Assembly (NCBI RefSeq): GCF_013201685.1
Contig: NZ_CP053844.1
Span: 682,001 to 746,000, forward strand
Reading direction: 5' to 3'
DNA: 64,000 bases
Origin: Campylobacter geochelonis
Lineage (GTDB): Bacteria; Campylobacterota; Campylobacteria; Campylobacterales; Campylobacteraceae
Part shown: in pieces, positions 23,275-32,707 of the stretch
How the letters are laid out: every line of letters starts with the position of its first letter
Position numbering within the stretch: position 1 is the stretch's first letter
Position numbers and translations under genes: made by a program
The notes under the pieces: model-generated
The model's input: only the letters and a program-made list of their open reading frames with translations
Databases searched by the model: none
What the model was told of the DNA's origin: nothing

Positions 23275-26200
23275 ATTTTGCTTGAACAAATTTTGTATTG
23301 AAACAATCCCATAGATAAGATATCATCACCAGAATGATTACTATTTTGCTTGAACAAATTTTGTATTGAAACAGCGGTAAAGATGAAAACACAGGAAGAG
23401 AAACAAGTATTTTGCTTGAACAAATTTTGTATTGAAACAAGCCTTGTAATAATTAACATAGTAGTAATAGTTAAATTTTGCTTGAACAAATTTTGTATTG
23501 AAACAAAGGTAAAGCAATGGCTGTTGTTGGTCTTTTGACTATTTTGCTTGAACAAATTTTGTATTGAAACTAGAGTATATAAAGTATCTCATACTAGCAT
23601 TCCTTGATTTTGCTTGAACAAATTTTGTATTGAAACAGCAAGAGTTAGACCTAATACAATAATTATAAAAGCATTTTGCTTGAACAAATTTTGTATTGAA
23701 ACATCCCATCAAGGTGGGGAATCAAGTAGTTTTTATGTATTTTGCTTGAACAAATTTTGTATTGAAACCTTTCTTCTTCGTATAAATAAAACAAGAAGCC
23801 ATCTATTTTGCTTGAACAAATTTTGTATTGAAACCGGTTTTGCTTAAACAATCTCACATTTATATCATCTATTTTGCTTGAACAAATTTTGTATTGAAAC
23901 TTTATTATTTCTAAGAATTGTTTTAATTCTTTTAAAATTTTGCTTGAACAAATTTTGTATTGAAACATGGTTTCTGGACTTAACAGCTCTAATTTTTTAG
24001 CCAATTTTGCTTGAACAAATTTTGTATTGAAACAAGAAATTACCAAATGCGGGTATGATTGCAGCTGGATTTTGCTTGAACAAATTTTGTATTGAAACCC
24101 ATATCTGGCACAACCAGCAATAAAGATAGAAAGATTTTGCTTGAACAAATTTTGTATTGAAACATCCATTCGCCACTATTTATATCAACACCAGATGAAT
24201 TTTGCTTGAACAAATTTTGTATTGAAACAGTCTTAGTTTATTTAATATTCTTTCTAACATAGCATTTTACTTGAACAAATTTTGTATTGAAACAGCCTAT
24301 CAAAACATCGATGATTTAAGAACAGCATTAATTTTGCTTGAACAAATTTTGTATTGAAACGCCGGATACTCGCTTCTAATTACTTCTAAATATCCATTTT
24401 GCTTGAACAAATTTTGTATTGAAACACAGTTGTATAATCATCCTTATTTATATCAGAACTAGATTTTGCTTGAACAAATTTTGTATTGAAACAAAGTTAT
24501 ACCAAGAGCATTAGTTATTTCTATGCTAATTTTGCTTGAACAAATTTTGTATTGAAACACAAAATAGAGTAGCTAAAACTCAAAATGAGACTTTAATTTT
24601 GCTTGAACAAATTTTGTATTGAAACTTATTTTAAGCAATATATAAGTATACAGATAGTATAAATTTTGCTTGAACAAATTTTGTATTGAAACTTTAAATT
24701 GTGTTTTTTATCAATTTTTGTAAAGTATTTTGCTTGAATAAATTTTGTATTGAAACCAAGTTATGAAACCATCTTTAAAAAGGTTTGTAACCATTTTGCT
24801 TGAACAAATTTTGTATTGAAACTAAATACCCCTCAACAATACTGCTAAATACCAATAACATTTTGCTTGAACAAATTTTGTATTGAAACTCTTTAAAGTT
24901 AGTTACATCTAGCTTTTTAAGCTTATTTTGCTTGAACAAATTTTGTATTGAAACCGCGCTGGCGGTCAATGTTTTTTAGCGCCCTGCCTGATTTTGCTTG
25001 AACAAATTTTGTATTGAAACAGTGTAAAAGATTTTTTATAATCAACCTTGATGGTAATTTTGCTTGAACAAATTTTGTATTGAAACTATTATGCTTATAC
25101 GTTCTCATAGTTGCATATCTCTATTTTGCTTGAACAAATTTTGTATTGAAACATAAACTCATCTTTTAGCTCCCTATATACATCTCTTATTTTGCTTGAA
25201 CAAATTTTGTATTGAAACGATTTAAAGAATGTATGCAAGCTATTTGGAGTAGAATTTTGCTTGAACAAATTTTGTATTGAAACATGCTGCATTGAGAATA
25301 AAGCATATTTAAGAAGAGCATTTTGCTTGAACAAATTTTGTATTGAAACTATCATATATGTAATATTTTTGTTCTTGTTCTGATAATTTTGCTTGAACAA
25401 ATTTTGTATTGAAACCTATTTTATGTCTCTTTGCGGAATACTTACAGGCTTATTTTGCTTGAACAAATTTTGTATTGAAACTCATTACATACTCAAGCTT
25501 TTTATCGTTATTTGAGATTTTGCTTGAACAAATTTTGTATTGAAACTAATAACCCAGTCGCCAGAACTTAGACATGGATACAATTTTGCTTGAACAAATT
25601 TTGTATTGAAACACTTATGTATGGATGTCGTATAGTTGCTATTGAGACATTTTGCTTGAACAAATTTTGTATTGAAACAAGAGATTATAGGAATTTTAAG
25701 TTTGTAGATAATGAATTTTGCTTGAACAAATTTTGTATTGAAACCTTATAACAAGGCTAAAACACTCGCTAAGAGCTACATTTTGCTTGAACAAATTTTG
25801 TATTGAAACACAAATAAATTTCGAAGCAATATTTATAGGAGGAGAATTTTGCTTGAACAAATTTTGTATTGAAACATTCTAAATACTAGTATATCTTCTT
25901 GAGTATCAATGATTTTGCTTGAACAAATTTTGTATTGAAACTTCTTAGGTTTAAGCTTTCCATAACGTATATCATAAAATTTTGCTTGAACAAATTTTGT
26001 ATTGAAACAGCACATAACTTTTACTATCGCTTTTGCTAACTCCAATTTTGCTTGAACAAATTTTGTATTGAAACAAGTACTAGATTTAACAACGAAATTT
26101 TAAAGGAAGATTTTGCTTGAACAAATTTTGTATTGAAACTATTTCTGCATTGCCATATACTATAGAATTATCAAAATTTTGCTTGAACAAATTTTGTATT

Positions 26201-28678
26201 GAAACAAGCTATGGTGTACTTTCTTCAAGTGATGTTTTTGCATTTTGCTTGAACAAATTTTGTATTGAAACTGGTATGGAAATCCAAGCACTGCTTCTAA
26301 ACACTCTAATTTTGCTTGAACAAATTTTGTATTGAAACTTATCTTCTACTTCTATACCTTCAATATCTGAGCTAATTTTGCTTGAACAAATTTTGTATTG
26401 AAACTTGCTAAAAAAATAGCAAACAAAGCCGTAATTGGCAATTTTGCTTGAACAAATTTTGTATTGAAACAATAATATGTTTGAGCCGCCAGTATCCAAC
26501 CCTATAATTTTGCTTGAACAAATTTTGTATTGAAACTTTCGAGTTAATCCATCTTTAAAAGTGGATAAGAAAATTTTGCTTGAACAAATTTTGTATTGAA
26601 ACAACCAAAATTTTAAACCTTGCAGTTTTGGATAGATTAATTTTGCTTGAACAAATTTTGTATTGAAACGTATAAATCCAAACTATAAGAGCAATAATAG
26701 AAGCATTTTGCTTGAACAAATTTTGTATTGAAACTCTAGTTTGGTTGTTAATTTATCATATGGAGTATTATTTTGCTTGAACAAATTTTGTATTGAAACA
26801 ATAATATGTTTGAGCTAGATGAAGAAACGTATGAGATTTTGCTTGAACAAATTTTGTATTGAAACGTTTTTCTTTATAGTTTTGGTGCTGTATTACTTGT
26901 TATTTTGCTTGAACAAATTTTGTATTGAAACGAGTTTGGCATAATGTTAAGAACTGGTGGCTTGATAATTTTGCTTGAACAAATTTTGTATTGAAACTAG
27001 GCTTAAAATTTCCAGTACTATATTCAACTCCTAGATTTTGCTTGAACAAATTTTGTATTGAAACTCTGTTATTTGTTTGTAGCCCAAGAAGTCATTTTCT
27101 ATTTTGCTTGAACAAATTTTGTATTGAAACACTCTATTTCATTGTCTAGTTTTTCACTTTCCACAATTTTGCTTGAACAAATTTTGTATTGAAACTTTTA
27201 GTTACAACGAGATTATGGGGCTAGAAAAGGCATTTTGCTTGAACAAATTTTGTATTGAAACTTGATAGCAATATTGAAGTTATAAACTCTTTTAGAATTT
27301 TGCTTGAACAAATTTTGTATTGAAACTTTTTATGCAAAAATAGTGTAAAAAAGGACAGAAAGATTTTGCTTGAACAAATTTTGTATTGAAACAGACTTGC
27401 ATTTACATTAAATAACCTTAATGTTTTATTTTGCTTGAACAAATTTTGTATTGAAACCGCTTTATATGCATAGCGAATATTAGTTTTGGTATGATTTTGC
27501 TTGAACAAATTTTGTATTGAAACGTAGCAAAGCAAACAAGGTATAAAGAGCAAGTACTATTTTGCTTGAACAAATTTTGTATTGAAACAGAAATTTCTCA
27601 TTACTTTGAGTCTTTGTATAAGTTATTTTGCTTGAACAAATTTTGTATTGAAACTCACAAATATATGGCTCCATGCTATCGCCTACAGCACATTTTGCTT
27701 GAACAAATTTTGTATTGAAACAAAAATCCATTATCTCTTTATAAGGCACTGAGTCTATTTTGCTTGAACAAATTTTGTATTGAAACGTCAAAAAATCTGC
27801 CAAATAAATCCATCCAAAAGTCAATTTTGCTTGAACAAATTTTGTATTGAAACGCTGGCATTTTATTAAAATTAGTCACAAAATCTTTTATTTTGCTTGA
27901 ACAAATTTTGTATTGAAACTAGTGTTTATAAACCAAATTATCCAGCCTATCGCCAATTTTGCTTGAACAAATTTTGTATTGAAACACAAACAGAAGATAC
28001 CCTAATAATCTCTACTCTATATTTTGCTTGAACAAATTTTGTATTGAAACAACTTTATCAAATTTGGTTTGAGCAATTAGAGCCAAATTTTGCTTGAACA
28101 AATTTTGTATTGAAACTAAATACAGGGTTTATACTCAATAGGTAATTCATTATTTTGCTTGAACAAATTTTGTATTGAAACTTTTTCTATGTTCTGTCGG
28201 CTCTTTTGGGTATAGGACATTTTGCTTGAACAAATTTTGTATTGAAACTTCTTTATCATCTACCATTTTTCTATGTTCTGTCGATTTTGCTTGAACAAAT
28301 TTTGTATTGAAACAGAATAACCTTTATCTTTTACTATTTTCATAAAGTATTTTGCTTGAACAAATTTTGTATTGAAACATAATTAATGCTCCAATTCCAG
28401 TAGAAATTAATGCAATTTTGCTTGAACAAATTTTGTATTGAAACTCAGCTAATCTAGCTAATGCCTCTTTTTTAGCTAGAATTTTGCTTGAACAAATTTT
28501 GTATTGAAACAGAGAGCAAAGAAAAGGCTAAGGAGCAAGAGCTTCCCATTTTGCTTGAACAAATTTTGTATTGAAACAACTTTACCACAAGCCCCACTAC
28601 CAACACAACCTTATTTTGCTTGAACAAATTTTGTATTGAAACGTATATGTTACAGCGGCTTTGATATAGTATCTATCG

Positions 28679-28708
28679 ATTTTCCTTGAACAAATTTTGT
28701 ATCGAAAC
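28679..28708 (+). repeat. Degenerate terminal CRISPR repeat
   Basis: Last repeat differs at two places (G6 to C and T25 to C). Decay of the leader-distal repeat is usual and confirms that the leader is at the cas2 end. Confidence 0.9.
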
Positions 28709-28794
28709 GATATAAAAACCATAAAAACAAAAACACAAAACCAACCGCCACTTCGCAAAATCATCTTGTTAATATAACTTTAATCTTTTATCGC

Positions 28795-28800
28795 TAAAAT
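28795..28800 (+). promoter_or_regulatory. Possible -10 box of metK
   Basis: TAAAAT about 29 bases before the metK ATG, followed by the AAGGAG ribosome site. It lies in the 120-base gap after the CRISPR array. Confidence 0.4.
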
Positions 28801-28828
28801 TTACAATTATTTTTATTTAAGGAGATTT

Positions 28829-30031
28829 ATGTATCTATTTACTTCTGAAGTTGTAAGTCCGGGTCACCCAGATAAATGCGCTGATATTATCGCTGATAGC
28901 ATAGTTGATGCGGTTTTGATGGAGGATAAGGATGCTAGAGTGGCGAGTGAGGTCTTTGTCGCAGGCAAGCATATCGTCATTGGCGGCGAGGTAAAAACAA
29001 ATGCAGAATTTAGTTTTAAAAGGTTTGAGGCCATCGTAAAAGAGGCTCTTAGACACATAGGATACAACGGAAACCCAAATTTTACAAAAGAGCAATGTTT
29101 GCATCCAGATGACATCGAAGTTCATGTGCTTTTAAACAAGCAAAGTTCAGATATCAACCAAGGCGTTGATCAAGATGATGGCGAGATAGGAGCAGGAGAT
29201 CAAGGCATTATGTTTGGATTTGCTTCAAATGAGACAAAAGAGCTTATGCCAGCAGCTATCACTTACGCGCGAATGCTTAGTGATAAGGTGTATAAATACG
29301 CTAAAAAACATCCAGAGCAACTAGGAGTTGATATCAAAACCCAAGTTACGCTTGATTATGGTAGCAAAGAAAACTTTGAAAACTGCAAACCGCAAAAAAT
29401 TCACACCATCGTAGTCTCAGCTCCATGCGTCGAAACGATGAAAATCGAAGAGGTTAGAGCGCTTATCCAAGAACTTATCGATGATGCTGAGCTTCCAAAA
29501 GAGCTTTATACAAAAGAAGAAACTATCATCTATATAAACCCAACAGGGCGTTACGTAAATCACAGCTCTCTTCATGATAGTGGACTAACTGGTAGAAAAC
29601 TTATCGTTGATAGTTTTGGCGGATACTCGCCAATCGGCGGTGGCGCACAGTCTAGTAAAGACTATACAAAAGTAGATCGTAGTGGGCTTTACGCGGCTCG
29701 TTGGATAGCTAAAAACATCGTTGCGGCTGGACTTGCTAAAAAGTGCATAGTCCAGTTAAGTTACGCAATCGGCGTTGCAAAGCCGACTTCTGTTAGCGTA
29801 GATACGATGGGAACGCATATAGAAGGTGTTGATGATAATATGCTTTCAACTTTTGTAACGCAAAAATTCGCTCTAACACCTCGTTGGATAATACAAAAAT
29901 TTGGACTTGACAAACCTAGCAAAGAGACATTTTTATATGCTAAAGTCGCTGCTAAAGGGCAAGTTGGCGATGCTAGTTATCCATGGGAGAAGCTAGACGC
30001 GGTTGAAACTTTTAAAGATTTGGCAAAGTAG
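28829..30031 (+). CDS. metK: S-adenosylmethionine synthase MetK
   Basis: Makes S-adenosylmethionine from methionine and ATP. 400 residues; the N-terminal GHPDK (residues 12-16) and the DQGIMFGFASN and GGGAQSSKDYTKVDRSG loops hold the ATP, Mg and K ligands. Strong AAGGAG ribosome site. Separated from the array by 120 bases, so the CRISPR module sits between clpA and metK. Confidence 0.96.
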   Translation: MYLFTSEVVSPGHPDKCADIIADSIVDAVLMEDKDARVASEVFVAGKHIVIGGEVKTNAEFSFKRFEAIVKEALRHIGYNGNPNFTKEQCLHPDDIEVHVLLNKQSSDINQGVDQDDGEIGAGDQGIMFGFASNETKELMPAAITYARMLSDKVYKYAKKHPEQLGVDIKTQVTLDYGSKENFENCKPQKIHTIVVSAPCVETMKIEEVRALIQELIDDAELPKELYTKEETIIYINPTGRYVNHSSLHDSGLTGRKLIVDSFGGYSPIGGGAQSSKDYTKVDRSGLYAARWIAKNIVAAGLAKKCIVQLSYAIGVAKPTSVSVDTMGTHIEGVDDNMLSTFVTQKFALTPRWIIQKFGLDKPSKETFLYAKVAAKGQVGDASYPWEKLDAVETFKDLAK

Positions 30032-30037
30032 GCTAGT

Positions 30038-30427
30038 TTGAAAAAGATAGTGCTTGTTTTGTTTGGTTTTGTTTTTGTTTTATTTGCTGAACAAAACAGC
30101 ACTTTAGCAATCTCAAAAGATAGCAATTTATCAAATTTAGAAATCAAATTTGATAAGAACGAAACATATAAAAACAGCTTTAAATTTGATAAAAACTTAA
30201 GTTTTAAACCAGAAAAAAAGTTAGTTTACGATAGATTTGAAGATAGCGATAAGCTTTTAGATGACCAGCACAGACCTTGGCTTTGTAAGAGTAAAAGCAC
30301 AGAAAAACAGCAGGATAATATCTCGAATTTTATAGATAATGTTGGCGTGGTTTTTAACTATAGCTACTCGTTTGACAGCGGAAAAAATGGTTTTGATTTT
30401 GACTTTAAAAATAGAGATTGTTATTAA
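30038..30427 (+). CDS. Small secreted protein, paralogue of the next gene
   Basis: 129 residues from a TTG start 6 bases after metK, with a signal peptide (KKIVLVLFGFVFVLFA, then EQNS). The mature part is charged and Asn/Lys-rich. The last 60 residues carry LCKSKST ... VVFNYSYSFDSGK ... DFDFKNRDC, with two cysteines. The same pattern (LC, then F.Y.Y..R/S..G, then a final K.DC) ends the protein encoded at 30496-30948. Probably periplasmic with one disulphide. Function not recognised. Confidence 0.7.
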   Translation: MKKIVLVLFGFVFVLFAEQNSTLAISKDSNLSNLEIKFDKNETYKNSFKFDKNLSFKPEKKLVYDRFEDSDKLLDDQHRPWLCKSKSTEKQQDNISNFIDNVGVVFNYSYSFDSGKNGFDFDFKNRDCY

Positions 30428-30495
30428 AAATTTTTAAATTTGGATAAATGTTTTTAATATAAATAATATATAAAATTAGTATAAAAAGGAATTAA

Positions 30496-30948
30496 ATGAA
30501 GAAAATTTTACTACTTCTTGCACTTATGACAAGTTTTTCTTTTGCTGCGCAAACTCCACCAGCACAAGCAAAAGCTCCAGAAATAAAAGCTGAGTTAAAA
30601 GCAGAAGATGTCCCAGCCGTGTTAAATCAAATCGCACTTGAAGTTACAATGGGGCTTCCAAAAAGGCTTGATTATATTACAACAGTAGACAGAGTAACAT
30701 CTAAAAAGAATAATATAAAGTATTATTATATATTAAACGATGATGAAGATTTTGTGTTAAGCAAATTTGATAAAACTAGAAAAAACGAATTTAGAAATCA
30801 AATAATTAAAGGTGCAAAAAGTTTTTTATGTCAAAACGCCAACACGCTTGAGCTTATGAAAAAAGGCGCTATTTTTCACTATATTTACGACCTTCGAGAT
30901 GGCAAACGATACTTTTCGTTTTTCTTAGAAGCTAAAGATTGTAAATAA
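30496..30948 (+). CDS. Small secreted protein, paralogue of the previous gene
   Basis: 150 residues with a clear signal peptide (KKILLLLALMTSFSFAA). After a short Ala/Pro linker comes a compact domain. The C-terminal half, FLCQNANTLELMKKGAIFHY then a strand ending EAKDCK, aligns with the preceding product, including both Cys. Good ribosome site (AAAAGGAATTAA). The layout of a small alpha+beta domain with two C-terminal cysteines suggests a periplasmic binding or stress protein, but no function can be assigned. The 206 bases after it hold an 11-bp wobble hairpin (AAAGAGCAAAT / ATTTGTTCTTT) and no gene. Confidence 0.75.
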   Translation: MKKILLLLALMTSFSFAAQTPPAQAKAPEIKAELKAEDVPAVLNQIALEVTMGLPKRLDYITTVDRVTSKKNNIKYYYILNDDEDFVLSKFDKTRKNEFRNQIIKGAKSFLCQNANTLELMKKGAIFHYIYDLRDGKRYFSFFLEAKDCK

Positions 30949-31154
30949 TTTCATTAAAGAGCAAATGAGAATTTTGAAATTTAATAAAAATTTAAATTTG
31001 TTCTTTGATAAATAGTTGTTTCTTGGCGATTATTTATATAAGTTTAGTATATTTTACTTTTTCTTAAATTTATTACTAAATTTAAATTTTTTCTAATACT
31101 GTAAATCAAATCACTTATGATAAAATATTTTAAAAACTACCAAACAAAACCAAC

Positions 31155-32465
31155 TCATTTTTTAAATAAATTTATAAATTTAACAACCCAAAGCTCTTTT
31201 GGCGTTATAATTTCGCTTTTGCTACCATTTACGCTGTGATAGACCGTAGTGCCGTGTTTTGTCGCGTAGTATTTGATTAAAAGGCGTTGCAAATTTGGCT
31301 CGGTTGATGGTGTAAACCAGCCGTTGTTTGAGATAGCAACTACAAATTTCGGCGAGTTTTTATAAGTTTCGCTTCTTGTAACTTCATAGCAAATCGCATT
31401 TCTAATCACTTGATTATCCACCTTATAATCGCTAAAACTACTAGCTTTATCAAAATCTTTTGCTCCATTAAAAAAGAGTAAATTTAAAGCTTTTTTTATG
31501 AAATTTGGAAGAGGAATTTCCTCACCAAAAGGAACAAGTATAAATTTATCAAACCTTTGAACACTTCCTTTAGAAAATAAAAAGCTAGAGTTATACTGCC
31601 TACCATTTTCATATGCTAAAGCGCCCGTTAAAATGGTAGAAAAGTGCGATTTTTCTTTTAAAATTTGCTCCAAATTTGGCTCTAAATTTAGATGAGTCAC
31701 AAACGCATTTTCTGGTAAAACGATGAATTTATACCCATCTTTTATCGCTTCGTCTATCAAATTTAGTGCTTCTATGATGTGCTGTTTGCTAAATTTAGGA
31801 TTCCATTTTGTGTATTGTGAAATTTGGGTGTTTATAAGTTTTGTTTTTAATGGTAAAAAATTTGGCTTTTCTTGCGTTATTTGAAGCGCTAAAATCACTC
31901 CTACAAAAAGTCCAAGAAGCTTAAATTTTTTTAAGTAGTAAAAGGCTAAAATCCCAGCAAAAATCGCACAAAGTCCACGTAAATTTGGCTCAAACAGACC
32001 TGGAACTAAAACAAGTTCTAAATTTAGCCAATTAAAGTTAAAAGGATAAAAATAACTTATTAAAATGAGTAAAATGGCTCTTATAAATTTATTTTTCCAC
32101 CAGCCACAAACTAAGAAAATTAACCCATAAACAAGCCCAAAAAAGAGAATTTCAAGTGGTATTAAAAAAGCAAAACCGTAGTAAACTAACGAAAAACTTA
32201 CCCAGTAAAACCACAAAATTCCTATGAAAAATCCAGTATGAAAAAACTCAAATCTATTTGCATCAAAAAGTTTATAAAAACCATAAATCGCTAAAAACGG
32301 CGAGATAAATTCTAAAATCAAGTTGTCAAAAAGAGTTAAAAATATAAAATTTGATATCAAAAGAGCAATAAAAAAGCCTTTTATAATCTCATTTATGGTA
32401 AAATATCTGCTTATTAAATTTTTTATAAAGGATCTGCATGCAGCAAGGAAATATTTTAGGGACAT
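31155..32465 (-). CDS. lnt: Apolipoprotein N-acyltransferase Lnt
   Basis: Adds the third acyl chain to lipoproteins at the inner membrane. 436 residues: hydrophobic N-terminal half with about six to seven membrane segments, then a nitrilase-like periplasmic domain with the catalytic Glu in FIVLPENAF, Lys region RFDKFILVPFGEEIPLP, and Cys in RNAICYE. The ATG at 32465 has a good AAGAGG ribosome site 5 bases away, so I keep this start although it lies inside yajC on the other strand. No other standard start exists until a TTG about 35 codons later, which would cut into the first membrane segment. Confidence 0.9.
   Translation of the reverse strand: MSLKYFLAACRSFIKNLISRYFTINEIIKGFFIALLISNFIFLTLFDNLILEFISPFLAIYGFYKLFDANRFEFFHTGFFIGILWFYWVSFSLVYYGFAFLIPLEILFFGLVYGLIFLVCGWWKNKFIRAILLILISYFYPFNFNWLNLELVLVPGLFEPNLRGLCAIFAGILAFYYLKKFKLLGLFVGVILALQITQEKPNFLPLKTKLINTQISQYTKWNPKFSKQHIIEALNLIDEAIKDGYKFIVLPENAFVTHLNLEPNLEQILKEKSHFSTILTGALAYENGRQYNSSFLFSKGSVQRFDKFILVPFGEEIPLPNFIKKALNLLFFNGAKDFDKASSFSDYKVDNQVIRNAICYEVTRSETYKNSPKFVVAISNNGWFTPSTEPNLQRLLIKYYATKHGTTVYHSVNGSKSEIITPKELWVVKFINLFKK
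32399..32404 (+). promoter_or_regulatory. -10 box of yajC-secD-secF
   Basis: TAAAAT about 34 bases before yajC, lying inside the 5' end of lnt. A matching TAAAAT on the minus strand (32494-32499) lies inside yajC and would serve lnt. Confidence 0.5.
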
Positions 32466-32707
32466 TACTACCTCTTATCGTGTTTTTTGCTATATTTTAT
32501 TTTTTGGTTATTAGACCACAACAAAAACAGGCTAAAGCCCACAAAGAGATGTTAAATGCTCTTGCAAAGGGCGATAAACTTATCACAAACGGCGGACTAA
32601 AATGCACAGTGGTAAAACCAGGTGAGGATTTTATCACAGTTAAGCTTAATGATGATGTAATCGTTGAAATCGATAGACAATTTGTAGCGAAGAAATTAGA
32701 TGCGTAG
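32438..32707 (+). CDS. yajC: Preprotein translocase subunit YajC
   Basis: 89 residues with one N-terminal membrane helix (LLPLIVFFAIFYFLVIRPQQ) and the RPQQKQAKAHKEML motif followed by a small cytoplasmic domain. Partner of SecD-SecF. Ribosome site AAAGGAT. The stop overlaps secD by 8 bases. Confidence 0.95.
   Translation: MQQGNILGTLLPLIVFFAIFYFLVIRPQQKQAKAHKEMLNALAKGDKLITNGGLKCTVVKPGEDFITVKLNDDVIVEIDRQFVAKKLDA

Larger units (their letters stand above)
18363..28708 (+). CRISPR. CRISPR array, 158 repeats and 157 spacers (hand count), type I-B
   Basis: Repeat of 30 bp beginning ATTTTGCTTGAAC and ending GTATTGAAAC, the 8-base ATTGAAAC end being the usual type I 5' handle. I located 158 repeat starts from 18363 to 28679. 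Spacers are 33-39 bp except one of 18 bp. Three variant repeats were noticed: 24264 (G6 to A), 24727 (C13 to T) and the last (28679). Many spacers translate without stops on one strand, as expected for phage genes. The repeats read through as ORFs on both strands (NKFCIET and NTKFVQAK peptides); these are not genes. Confidence 0.98.

Noticed and set aside
23257-23610. Nine-base reverse-complement match between the 18-bp spacer and the spacer at 23571
   Set aside because: With over 150 spacers a 9-base end overlap is expected by chance fairly often.
23835-23870. Spacer containing TTTTGCTTAAACAA, nearly identical to part of the repeat
   Set aside because: Its reverse strand is a plausible coding frame (DDINVRLFKQN), so the 13 of 14 match to the repeat is most simply chance; no second repeat boundary is present.
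18411-27824. Dozens of ORFs of 60-168 residues on both strands within the array
   Set aside because: They are read-through of the CRISPR repeat (NKFCIET on plus, NTKFVQAK / SIQNLFKQN / FQYKICSSKI on minus) joined by spacers.
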